Positions 30,719 to 38,226 of a stretch of DNA of 39,706 nt are shown here, piece after piece; within the stretch, counting starts at the first letter, position 1; each line of letters begins with the position of its first letter. A model generated the notes under the pieces. The model worked only from the letters and a program-made list of their open reading frames with translations, made no database searches and was not told the origin of the DNA. This DNA comes from Mucilaginibacter sp. (GTDB lineage Bacteria; Bacteroidota; Bacteroidia; Sphingobacteriales; Sphingobacteriaceae). The DNA lies in the NCBI RefSeq assembly GCF_028288225.1, contig NZ_JAQBOC010000030.1, forward strand, positions 1 through 39,706, in the 5' to 3' direction. The translations under genes and the position numbers were made by a program.

Positions 30719-32110
30719 TCAATAACCTGTAACTGACCAGATTGAATAAGCATGCGGCGGTGCCTGGATCAATACACGACCGTCAGCAGCTACTGTTTGG
30801 ATCCAGCTTGAAACCCCGGTATATTCTTTGATCTGTTTATTTGCCCAATTGGAAGTTACCCATTGCTGTTGCCAGTAATCGGTTCCGTTAAAATAAACAA
30901 TTACACCCGGCGCAGCACCGTAACCATTTCTCCTGTCGATGTATTGATCGCTGGCGGAATATAAATTGGTAGTTGTGCCGCCCGCTAGCGTTCTATGGAT
31001 CCAGATTAAATTGTTCATCCGGCTTTTAGTAAGCCATGTCTCATAGTCATTATAAAATACGCAAGGGTAGCCTTCATGGGTCATAATATAGGCATAGGCC
31101 GAATATTTATTCCCGATGATATCGGTATCATGATTAGATACAAAGGTTACTGCTTTAGCTGCGTTCCTCTTCAATAACATATCGTCATTAAGGTGCGTAA
31201 GGTCATTACTATCAAATGCTGAATGCATGGCGTAGAAGCAGGCAAAGTCAAATGCCGAAGAGGTACCGCCGGTAGCATTTACCCAGTTTTGCAAATTTGC
31301 TGCGTTGCCATCCCAGTCTTCGCCTACGGCAAAACCACCAACGCTATTTACATAGTTTTGAACAACCCAAGCGCCATAGCCTAACACATAGTCAAAACGC
31401 CATCCATCATAATGCATGGTGTTTTTATAATACCTTGACATGCTGTAGGTAGCATTGTAAACCCAATTAGAAACGTTGGCCTGGGCATGGCACAGATCTG
31501 GAAACCCGCCAAATGCACCTTCATCAGAAGCATGAATATTGTTGGGATGAAAGTCGCTATATGTTCTTGGGAATTTACCTGAAAGCGGAATAAATTTGGT
31601 ATATGTGTTTGTACCAGTGTATGGGTTTGCCTCTAAAGCGCCGCCACTGCTGTGGTTCAATACCATATCTGCATATACTTGTATATTATGGCTATGTGCG
31701 TTTGAGATTAATGTATTAAGGTCGGTTAAATTGCCAAACCTGGTAGTTACCGATCCCATTTGATTATAAGTGCCAAAATCAAAATAATCGAAGGGATCGT
31801 AGCCCATGCTTGAGCCGCCACTTTGTCCTTTTGTTGCCGGTGGCAGCCATATGGCCGAGATTCCGGCGGCGTCCCATGCTGCTATTTTGCCGTTAACAGT
31901 GGTCCACCATGATCCTGCAGGCGTATTCCAGTAAAAAGCCTGCATTAATACACCGCCGCCAGGACCGGGGGCCGCAAATGATGAAGTGTTTTTGATCTTA
32001 ATGTCAACCGCCGGCGCGGTAGCTTTCACATCTGTTTTTTTACATTGTGAAAAGGTTAGCAGTACCAGGAAAAGGAACGCCTGACTTAGCTTGTAGAATT
32101 GTTTTTTCAT
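30719..32110 (-). CDS. Exported alpha-amylase (GH13), lipoprotein
   Basis: A 463-residue GH13 protein. A lipoprotein signal ends at Cys23 (FSQCKK), so it is probably anchored to a membrane. The barrel has all GH13 regions: DMVLNH (148-153), GWRFDYV with nucleophile Asp240 and Arg238, VGEDWD with acid/base Glu264 and FVSNHDTD with His327-Asp328. A short C-terminal beta domain follows. The enzyme cleaves alpha-1,4-glucan chains; length fits compact bacterial alpha-amylases. No SusC/SusD pair is beside it. A 22-bp near-perfect LacI-type palindrome 52 bases upstream suggests sugar-responsive control. Confidence 0.92.
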   Translation of the reverse strand: MKKQFYKLSQAFLFLVLLTFSQCKKTDVKATAPAVDIKIKNTSSFAAPGPGGGVLMQAFYWNTPAGSWWTTVNGKIAAWDAAGISAIWLPPATKGQSGGSSMGYDPFDYFDFGTYNQMGSVTTRFGNLTDLNTLISNAHSHNIQVYADMVLNHSSGGALEANPYTGTNTYTKFIPLSGKFPRTYSDFHPNNIHASDEGAFGGFPDLCHAQANVSNWVYNATYSMSRYYKNTMHYDGWRFDYVLGYGAWVVQNYVNSVGGFAVGEDWDGNAANLQNWVNATGGTSSAFDFACFYAMHSAFDSNDLTHLNDDMLLKRNAAKAVTFVSNHDTDIIGNKYSAYAYIMTHEGYPCVFYNDYETWLTKSRMNNLIWIHRTLAGGTTTNLYSASDQYIDRRNGYGAAPGVIVYFNGTDYWQQQWVTSNWANKQIKEYTGVSSWIQTVAADGRVLIQAPPHAYSIWSVTGY

Positions 32111-32161
32111 AATTTTGGTTTTAAATAATATTTACAATTGGTTTTAATTGTCTTTCTCATT

Positions 32162-32183
32162 GCTTCGGGAACGTTCCCGGAGC
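32162..32183. promoter_or_regulatory. LacI-type operator upstream of the alpha-amylase gene
   Basis: A perfect 14-bp palindrome CGGGAACGTTCCCG (32166-32179) with central CG extends to 22 bp with a single mismatched pair. Central-CG palindromes of this kind are typical LacI-family operators. It is centred about 62 bases before the amylase start. Confidence 0.6.
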
Positions 32184-32618
32184 ATAATGCAAAGCATCAG
32201 GTATAATTACTACATTAATAAGCCTGTTTTAAATAAACTCAACCGAATTTATAGGCACAACAAAATCATGCAAATAAGTAAGCCGTATTATTTAAGTGGC
32301 GATTAAGCCAAATCAATTTTTTAATATAAACAGAACAGGGTATAAGTATTGTAATTGGTTTAGTAATTGGCGTAAGCTACGCGTTGAAACTAAGTTACAG
32401 TAATGAATAATAATTGCAAATTGATTTTTAGTAAATATTGAAATTAATTCTGAATTATGTTTTTTGTGAATATTAATTATTGAGAAACTTTTATTTCTGA
32501 TAGTTGCACGTTAATTAAATTGGATTTTGTCGGGTGCTTATAATTTAAATGATCTTTATCCTTAAAATACATGTACAAAATACACTAACTGTTTTTTACT
32601 TGTAGTTAATTCAATTTA
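32184..32618. other. Long AT-rich spacer upstream of the alpha-amylase gene
   Basis: About 430 bases without a convincing gene on either strand. It is strongly AT-rich and lies between the two LacI-type palindromes. I see no hairpin with a T-run and no complete promoter match. It is probably an upstream control region. Confidence 0.4.
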
Positions 32619-32632
32619 CGGTAACGTTCCCG
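32619..32632. promoter_or_regulatory. Second LacI-type operator-like site
   Basis: CGGTAACGTTCCCG differs by one base from the first palindrome. The two centres are about 453 bp apart. The stretch from here to 32760 holds no gene. Confidence 0.45.
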
Positions 32633-32760
32633 GAAAGAGGCCCCGGATTTGTCTTTGATGGAATTTACGAGGGAGACAACACGCTGATTTTCTGCGCGAT
32701 TTTGAATTTTTGAATTAGATTTTGAGCAGAACCGGGTGTTTATAAATGCCATTCAGTTTA

Positions 32761-33540
32761 TCAAAGCGTATTGGCAAGTTTTATAATTTCACTCACCCGC
32801 ACGGCATCCGTTACATCATTACTGTATTCATCTCCAACAGTATCGCCCATAATAATGTGTTCATTTTTATACTTCATTTTGCTCAGCACATGTACCCTGG
32901 CTGATGAATGGACTTCAGTTGCGCCGGTAAAACGCACCAGGTCGGCAACGTTGGCTTCATTTACACCGCTTCCGGGCATTATTGTTATACGGCTTGCAGC
33001 TTTACTTATAAGGCGGGCTATATTATATGCCCCTTCCATTGCAGTGCTTTTACCGCCTGATGTTAAAATGCGTTCGCATCCCAGCTCAATAATATCTTCC
33101 ATGCTTTGGAAAAGATCAGCGCACATATCAAATGCACGATGAAAGGTTACACCTAAACCCCATTGTTTAGCAAGGGAAATCATTTCGGCGCAGCGTGCCT
33201 TATCAATTGTGCCATCTTCATTAAGCATACCAATTACCACTCCGTCACAACCGGCCTCAATGCAGTACCTGATATCGGCCATCATTATATTAAACTCCAG
33301 GTCGGTGTATAAAAAATCACCACCGCGCGGTCTTATCAATACGTATAATTTAATATGAAGAAGCTTACGGGCCATTAATATTTCCCCGTGGCTGGGAGTA
33401 GTTCCGCCTTCAAATAAGTTTTCGCAAAGCTCAACACGAACAGCCCCGCCATTTTGTGCCGCTAATGCAGATGTTACCGAATTGGCGCACACTTCGAGTG
33501 AAACGGGATAGCCTATGGTTGACGGTTCAGTGTTACTCAT
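32761..33540 (-). CDS. cutC: CutC family protein
   Basis: A 259-residue (beta/alpha)8 protein of the CutC family, with VSLEVCANSVTSALAAQ at the start, RVELCENLFEGGTTPS, IRPRGGDF, FHRAFDM and the ERILTSGG / IMPGSGVN segments. It is cytoplasmic. The family was named for copper homeostasis in E. coli, but its biochemical role is debated. Here the next upstream gene is a glycosylasparaginase, and an alpha-amylase lies downstream, so a role tied to carbohydrate or glycoprotein breakdown is at least as plausible as copper handling (inference). Confidence 0.9.
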   Translation of the reverse strand: MSNTEPSTIGYPVSLEVCANSVTSALAAQNGGAVRVELCENLFEGGTTPSHGEILMARKLLHIKLYVLIRPRGGDFLYTDLEFNIMMADIRYCIEAGCDGVVIGMLNEDGTIDKARCAEMISLAKQWGLGVTFHRAFDMCADLFQSMEDIIELGCERILTSGGKSTAMEGAYNIARLISKAASRITIMPGSGVNEANVADLVRFTGATEVHSSARVHVLSKMKYKNEHIIMGDTVGDEYSNDVTDAVRVSEIIKLANTL

Positions 33541-33706
33541 ATTTCATGTAGTTTGTAGTTAGGCCAACTATAAACTTTTAATTAATTGAAAATTAGAACT
33601 TTTATAAATGATTTTTAACGAAATATTGATGTGAATAGTTTTAGTTTGCAGTTAATATTTGCGCATCCTTCAACCGTGAATTATTAACTATAAACCACCT
33701 CAACAA

Positions 33707-34714
33707 TCAATAAAAGCTTTTACCAGGAATCAGCAGATCTTGCTTGTCGGCATTGCAAACTGCAAATGAAAAACCTTTTTGAATGGCAAATGCGCCATAT
33801 TCTCCCTTTTTATTGAGAGCCAAAAAACCAACCTGGATATCTTTAGCAGTATCGGGCTTCTTTTTTATAATACGTTTAACAGCCTCTTTGCAGGCATCTT
33901 CAGGAGAATATCCCTGGCGCATTAGTTCAACAACTAAAAAGCTGCCCACATTACGGATCACTTCTTCGCCAACCCCGGTAGAGGTTGCACCTCCAACTTC
34001 ATTATCAACATATAGGCCCGCACCTATTATTGGACTGTCACCAACACGGCCATGCATTTTAAATGCCATCCCGCTGGTAGTGCACGCGCCTGATATATTA
34101 CCTTTGGCATCAATGGCCAGCATGCCTATGGTATCATGATTATATTTATTGCCAGGAGCATGCTGCTTGTTCTCAATATTCATTACCGGGGAATATTTGG
34201 CTGTTTTAAGCCATTCTTTCCAAGCTTTTTCTGATTCGGGAGTGAGTAATTTCTCTTTTTTAAACCCTTGTTCAATAGCAAATTGGGTGGCCCCATCGCC
34301 AACAAGCATTACATGCGGAGTTTTTTCCATTACCAGCCGCGCAACAGATATTGGGTGCGCAATACCCTCCATAGCTGCTACAGAACCACAATTACCAAAT
34401 TCATCCATTATACAGGCGTCAAGGCTAACATGGCCGTCACGATCAGGATAACCGGCCCTGCCGACAGTATGGTTGTTCATGTCTGCCTCCGGGATCCTCA
34501 CGCCGGCTTCAACAGCATCCAAAGCCCTGCCGCCTTTTTCAAGTGTTTTCCAGGCTTCTTTATTGGCAACAATTCCGAAATCCCATGTTGAAATAACAAC
34601 AGGAACACCAGAAAAAGCAGCGGGAATAGCTGCCCTTGCAATTTTTGATGTTGATAATGCCGCTAATGAAACACCAGCAGCCGATATTTTTATAAAGTTA
34701 CGGCGGTTATACAT
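33707..34714 (-). CDS. N4-(beta-N-acetylglucosaminyl)-L-asparaginase (glycosylasparaginase), Tat-exported
   Basis: The 335-residue precursor has a twin-arginine signal (RRNFIK at residues 4-9, then a weakly hydrophobic stretch to about 28). It is an Ntn hydrolase made as a proenzyme: cleavage before Thr195 in NHDTIGM frees the catalytic threonine. Other conserved parts are HTVGRAGYPDRDG and GDSPIIGAGLYVDNE. It cleaves the Asn-GlcNAc link of N-glycosylated peptides, as shown for the Elizabethkingia enzyme. Length fits the family. The cutC gene lies 166 bp downstream in the same direction. Confidence 0.9.
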   Translation of the reverse strand: MYNRRNFIKISAAGVSLAALSTSKIARAAIPAAFSGVPVVISTWDFGIVANKEAWKTLEKGGRALDAVEAGVRIPEADMNNHTVGRAGYPDRDGHVSLDACIMDEFGNCGSVAAMEGIAHPISVARLVMEKTPHVMLVGDGATQFAIEQGFKKEKLLTPESEKAWKEWLKTAKYSPVMNIENKQHAPGNKYNHDTIGMLAIDAKGNISGACTTSGMAFKMHGRVGDSPIIGAGLYVDNEVGGATSTGVGEEVIRNVGSFLVVELMRQGYSPEDACKEAVKRIIKKKPDTAKDIQVGFLALNKKGEYGAFAIQKGFSFAVCNADKQDLLIPGKSFY

Positions 34715-34758
34715 AACCGCTAATATAGAAATTAGGTTTCATAACGCTTAATGTATCT

Positions 34759-35038
34759 TTATTGATACAATTGAATTTTTATAGGGCGACCCTTAGTTAA
34801 GTCGTCATTTTTAGCATTCCTATCCTGGCTTTTTGTTCTAATAAATAAACCAATAATTAATGAGATTATAAGGCCGGTAACAAACTGGCCAACTATTGCC
34901 ATCATCACCTGGGCGCCAGTTGAACTGCTTGCTTACCATTACCGAATGCTGGTTTATTTGCTGCTGCGACTCTCCATTAGCAATCATAGTTTTTTGAGCA
35001 TCCTTAACCATAAGCTCTGCATAGCCGGGGTTTAGATA
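34759..35038 (-). pseudogene. DUF4199 protein remnant, truncated and frameshifted
   Basis: Read on the minus strand just after the stop of the DUF2007 gene, the first 38 codons encode YLNPGYAELMVKDAQ...INQHSVMVSKQ. A one-base shift near 34924 then leads to STGAQVMMAIVGQFVTGLII, a membrane helix, RTKSQD and a stop at 34761-34759. The two halves together match the C-terminal part of DUF4199 membrane proteins (acidic helix, then MMAI...GLIISLIIG helix) as I know them. The N-terminal membrane part is missing, so the gene is broken by deletion and frameshift. A sequencing error could explain the shift but not the missing start. Confidence 0.6.
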
Positions 35039-35464
35039 CTATTCAAAATTCTGCTGGCAATTATGGCAATGCCAGTTTTTTTGGCTGTGAAACGGATTTG
35101 CCAGGTTCATCAGTGTATTTAAAAGCCCGCTATCTTTGCCTTCGGTAATATTGCTCACGTTGGTTGAAGCACAATAAGGGCATACCACATAGGTGTTATT
35201 TTCATCATCTATTTCAAAATGATCACTTTCATGCAGATCGCCTTCGCTTGCTAAAATTTCACGGCATCTTTCTATATCCTTTTCAAAAATTTTTAACTTT
35301 ACACCACCAACCGCCTGGTTATAAATGGGGTTGCCCATAACTATATTTTCATCGGCAATAAAACAGGAAATCCCATTGGCCTCAAGCCGGCTGCGGATAA
35401 TATGCGCAAGCATTGGATCGTAATACGATTCAAATGTTATTATTTTATCTTCGTCGGCATTCAT
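35039..35464 (-). CDS. DUF2007 protein with C-terminal zinc ribbon
   Basis: A 141-residue protein. Residues about 8-75 are a DUF2007 domain (putative signal-transducing ferredoxin-like fold; FESYYDPMLAHIIRSRLEA and CFIADEN). The C-terminus has two Cys pairs, Cys95/Cys98 in CPYC and Cys133/Cys136 in CHNC, forming a zinc ribbon. It is cytoplasmic and of unknown function. The DUF4199 remnant follows directly and is in frame with it past the stop. The start is 58 bases from the divergent WYL regulator gene. Confidence 0.82.
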   Translation of the reverse strand: MNADEDKIITFESYYDPMLAHIIRSRLEANGISCFIADENIVMGNPIYNQAVGGVKLKIFEKDIERCREILASEGDLHESDHFEIDDENNTYVVCPYCASTNVSNITEGKDSGLLNTLMNLANPFHSQKNWHCHNCQQNFE

Positions 35465-35522
35465 TTATGCAAAATAATAAATTTTGTACGAAGATACCGG
35501 GTTTTTATTTAATTTGGATGAC

Positions 35523-36485
35523 ATGAACCGTATTGACAGAGTTTCGGCTATATTAATTCAATTACAATCGCGAAGGGTGGTTAAAGCCAGTGATATAGCC
35601 GAGCGGTTCAATATAAGCTTGCGCACTGTTTACCGGGATGTAAAAACATTGGAAGAAGCGGGAATTCCGATAATAGGAGAGGCGGGAGTTGGATATTCTA
35701 TTGTTGATGGATACCGTTTGCCGCCTGTGATGTTTACCAAAGAAGAAGCCACCGCTTTTTTAACCGCCGAAAAGTTTGTCGAGAAACTTACTGATGCCTC
35801 AACTACTGAGCACCATAAATCGGCCATGTATAAAATTAAGGCAATATTAAAAACTGCTGAGAAAAACTTACTGGAAGATATTGATGGTAATATTGAAGTG
35901 CTTAGAAGCCATAGCCAGCTTCGTGTTGATAATAAAGATCACATTCAGACCTTGCTAAATAGCATCGCCCAAAAAAGTGTATTGCATATTAATTATTTTG
36001 CCAACCACAGCCAGGAGCATACCAAAAGAGATGTTGAACCAATAGGTATTTTTTATAAGGATAGCTACTGGCACCTGATAGCCTATTGTTTATTACGGGC
36101 CGCATACCGCGATTTCCGGATAGACAGAATAAACCATATTGAAGTTACAGGCAGAACTTTTACCAGCAAACATCCAACGTTGAAAGCTTACATTGCCCAA
36201 ACCGTTAAAGAGCAGGAACTGGATATGGTGATAATGCGGGTTGATAAAGCAGTGTGCAGGCACCTTGAATATCAGAAGTACTATAGTGGTTTTATTTCTG
36301 AAAAAAACGTAGGCAACCAAATAGAAATGACATTTCTCACAACATCTTTAGAAGGCTTTGCCCGCTGGTTTATGATGTTTGGCGACCAGGCCGAAATTAT
36401 AAGCCCTGATAGCTTAAAAGAAAGAGTAGGGAACATAGCCTCCGCAATAGCTCAAAAAAATCTTCAATTAACAAATTCCTACTGA
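35523..36485 (+). CDS. WYL-domain transcriptional regulator (YafY-like)
   Basis: The 320-residue protein starts at ATG 35523 (MNRIDRVSAILIQLQS), the usual family start; an ATG at 35484 would add 13 atypical residues. It has an N-terminal HTH_11 winged helix (about 8-60; VKASDIAERFNISLRTVYRD) and a WYL domain (about 135-210) with EPIGIFYKDSYWHLIAYC, followed by a WCX extension. WYL domains sense nucleic acid fragments or other ligands, and these regulators control diverse genes including defence systems. It is divergent from DUF2007 and 92 bp upstream of the EVE gene, either of which may be its target. Confidence 0.88.
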   Translation: MNRIDRVSAILIQLQSRRVVKASDIAERFNISLRTVYRDVKTLEEAGIPIIGEAGVGYSIVDGYRLPPVMFTKEEATAFLTAEKFVEKLTDASTTEHHKSAMYKIKAILKTAEKNLLEDIDGNIEVLRSHSQLRVDNKDHIQTLLNSIAQKSVLHINYFANHSQEHTKRDVEPIGIFYKDSYWHLIAYCLLRAAYRDFRIDRINHIEVTGRTFTSKHPTLKAYIAQTVKEQELDMVIMRVDKAVCRHLEYQKYYSGFISEKNVGNQIEMTFLTTSLEGFARWFMMFGDQAEIISPDSLKERVGNIASAIAQKNLQLTNSY

Positions 36486-36577
36486 CATAGGGCTGTCATT
36501 AGCCATTGTTTAATTTGTGTAAACAAACAAAGCAACCGTTTTTAAACGGTCCATTACACATTTTAAATTGCATCGTT

Positions 36578-37003
36578 ATGCATTACTGGATAGTAGTAGT
36601 TTCAAAAGATCATATTGCCCATGGCGTTGAGGGTGGTTTTATGCAGGCTAATCATGGCAAGCAAGGGCCTTTAAAACGAATGGGTGCTGATGATTGGGTA
36701 ATATTTTATTCGCCCAAACAAACATTTTCAGGAAATGAGCCTTGCCAGGCGTTTACCGCAATTGCCCAGGTTACTGATGATAAGATCTATCAACACAAAA
36801 TGACAGCGGATTTCATTCCATACCGCAGGAACATTAAATATTTTAAAAGCAGGGAAACACCAATTACCCCGCTTATAAATAAACTGGATTTTATAAAAAA
36901 TAAAACCTCGTGGGGCTATCAATTTCGCTTTGGATTTTTTGGGATCCCGGAGAGTGATTTCAAACTAATCAGAAATAAAATGTTGATTAAGTTGATTGGG
37001 TGA
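36578..37003 (+). CDS. EVE-domain protein
   Basis: A 141-residue single-domain protein of the EVE/PUA-like family, beginning MHYWIVVVSKDHIAHGVEGGF, with WVIFYSPK and FRFGFFGIPESDF. The ATG at 36578 matches the family start; one at 36506 would add 24 atypical residues. EVE domains bind modified bases in DNA or RNA, acting as readers in RNA modification or restriction systems. The last codons (MLIKLIG) are made from the TTGATTAAG repeat element, so the natural end may have been replaced. It lies downstream of a WYL regulator. Confidence 0.85.
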   Translation: MHYWIVVVSKDHIAHGVEGGFMQANHGKQGPLKRMGADDWVIFYSPKQTFSGNEPCQAFTAIAQVTDDKIYQHKMTADFIPYRRNIKYFKSRETPITPLINKLDFIKNKTSWGYQFRFGFFGIPESDFKLIRNKMLIKLIG

Positions 37004-37087
37004 GTGGTTGATTGAGTTAAAAAGCAGTCACCACCCATAAAGAAAAACTTAATCAACCCAATCAACATAATCTAACTTAATCAACTA
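36982..37087. repeat. TTGATTAAG-type imperfect inverted repeat, copy 2
   Basis: TTGATTAAGTTGATTGGG on the left and AACTTAATCAACCCAATC, ACTTAATCAACT on the right are loosely complementary. It overlaps the last codons of the EVE gene and ends just before the ATG at 37092. It resembles the element at 10951-11112. Confidence 0.7.
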
Positions 37088-37091
37088 AAAC

Positions 37092-37517
37092 ATGAGCACA
37101 TTAACATTAAACACAACCATCAACTTTAAGGCCCCTATTGCCGAAGTTTGGAAAGGGCTTACTGACCCTGCCATTGTAGAACAATATTTTTTTGGAACAC
37201 ATTTGAAATCCGACTGGAAGGTTGGTGATCCGATAACTTTCAGCGGTGAATGGGAAGGACATAAATATGAGGACGGCGGAATAATCCTGGATATTGATGC
37301 GCCAAAATTATTGAAGTACACTTATTGGAGCAGTATGGGTGGGACAGAAAATAAGCCTGAAAATTATAGTAACATCACTTATGAACTAAGCGAAACAGGT
37401 GGCGAAACTACCCTGATCATAACCCAGGATGGCGTTAAAAACCAGGAAGCGATGGATCATTCTGAGCAAAACTGGCAATCTGTTTTTGGTGAATTGAAAA
37501 AAATTATTGAAAAATAA
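37092..37517 (+). CDS. SRPBCC (AHSA1-type) protein
   Basis: A 141-residue START/Bet v1-like protein of the AHSA1 branch: FKAPIAEVWKGLTDPAIVEQYFFG at the start, then GDPITFSGEWEGH and a C-terminal helix QNWQSVFGELKKII. The fold makes a hydrophobic cavity for a lipid or small molecule; related proteins act in toxin or ligand handling. The substrate is unknown. Cytoplasmic. It is 77 bp upstream of a GyrI-like effector-binding gene on the same strand. Confidence 0.85.
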   Translation: MSTLTLNTTINFKAPIAEVWKGLTDPAIVEQYFFGTHLKSDWKVGDPITFSGEWEGHKYEDGGIILDIDAPKLLKYTYWSSMGGTENKPENYSNITYELSETGGETTLIITQDGVKNQEAMDHSEQNWQSVFGELKKIIEK

Positions 37518-37594
37518 TTGTTTATGTAATTATTTAATTGATCTTTATAAATAATTCATTGAATGTTTTTTATATGTCAATATAACTTATAGTA

Positions 37595-38062
37595 ATGATA
37601 GCCAAAACCGAAATATCCAGCCAAAATCAATTCTATCTTACCGGCATTTCAGTAAGAACAACCAATCAAAACGGGCAATCGCAAAAAGACATTGGCGGGC
37701 TATGGACAAAGTTCACAACCGGGAACATGATGCAACAAATTGCGGGCAGGCTAACCGATGATATGTATTGCGTCTATACGGATTACGAGACAGATCATAC
37801 CGGTGCTCATACCGCAGTATTAGGTTGCAAGGTTAATTCTTTGGATAATATTCCTGGCGGGTTTATCGGCATAACTATACCTGCAGATAAGTACCAGGTT
37901 TACTATTTGGAAGGCCAGTTTCCCGCCAATATTGGCGAAGCGTGGCAACAGATCTGGACAAGTGATATAGACAGGAAATATACCGCTGATTATGATTTTT
38001 ATAAAGCAGATCCAAAAAGCTTTGAAGAAACAGAATCGAGGATTTATTTGGCAGTTAAATAG
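37595..38062 (+). CDS. Stand-alone GyrI-like effector-binding protein
   Basis: The 155-residue protein is a GyrI-like/AraC effector-binding domain without a DNA-binding part: LTGISVRTTNQNG, LWTKF near 42, YCVYTDYETDHTGAH and IPADKYQVYYLEGQFP, ending in the SRIYLAVK strand. The domain binds small, often cationic or hydrophobic molecules, as in BmrR or SbmC, and some hydrolyse such ligands. With the AHSA1-type protein upstream, both are small-molecule binding proteins. It converges with dihydroorotase. Confidence 0.82.
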   Translation: MIAKTEISSQNQFYLTGISVRTTNQNGQSQKDIGGLWTKFTTGNMMQQIAGRLTDDMYCVYTDYETDHTGAHTAVLGCKVNSLDNIPGGFIGITIPADKYQVYYLEGQFPANIGEAWQQIWTSDIDRKYTADYDFYKADPKSFEETESRIYLAVK

Positions 38063-38076
38063 AGACGAATTTATAA

Positions 38077-38200
38077 AGGGATGGGTTTCAACCCATCCCT
38101 ACAAAACCAGCCGAGCCTTTGGCTCAAAAAAACAATTACATTTTAACCCAGGAAGAAACCAGAGGTGTCGCCTCGGACAATATTGTAACAACGGATTTTA
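38077..38200. repeat. Composite of small palindromes between convergent genes
   Basis: An 11-bp hairpin AGGGATGGGTT / AACCCATCCCT (38077-38100), then GAGCC-TTT-GGCTC, GAGG-TGTCG-CCTC, and a perfect ACAATATTGT palindrome lie in series. None is followed by a T-run that would make it a classical terminator. The stretch looks like stacked palindromic elements. Confidence 0.55.
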
Positions 38201-38226
38201 ATTCGTTGAAATTTAACTATAACGAA

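Noticed and set aside
35483..35516. Promoter for the WYL regulator (TTTG and TAATTTG)
   Set aside because: The two boxes are 23 bases apart, outside the usual 19-21, so I do not list it as a feature.
36535..36550. Operator palindrome ACCGTTT/AAACGGT ahead of the EVE gene
   Set aside because: Only one copy is seen, the arms are 7 bp and AT-rich, and nothing links it to a regulator. It may be chance.
38077..38100. Intrinsic terminator for the GyrI-like gene
   Set aside because: The stem is good but the loop is only two bases and no T-run follows on either strand.
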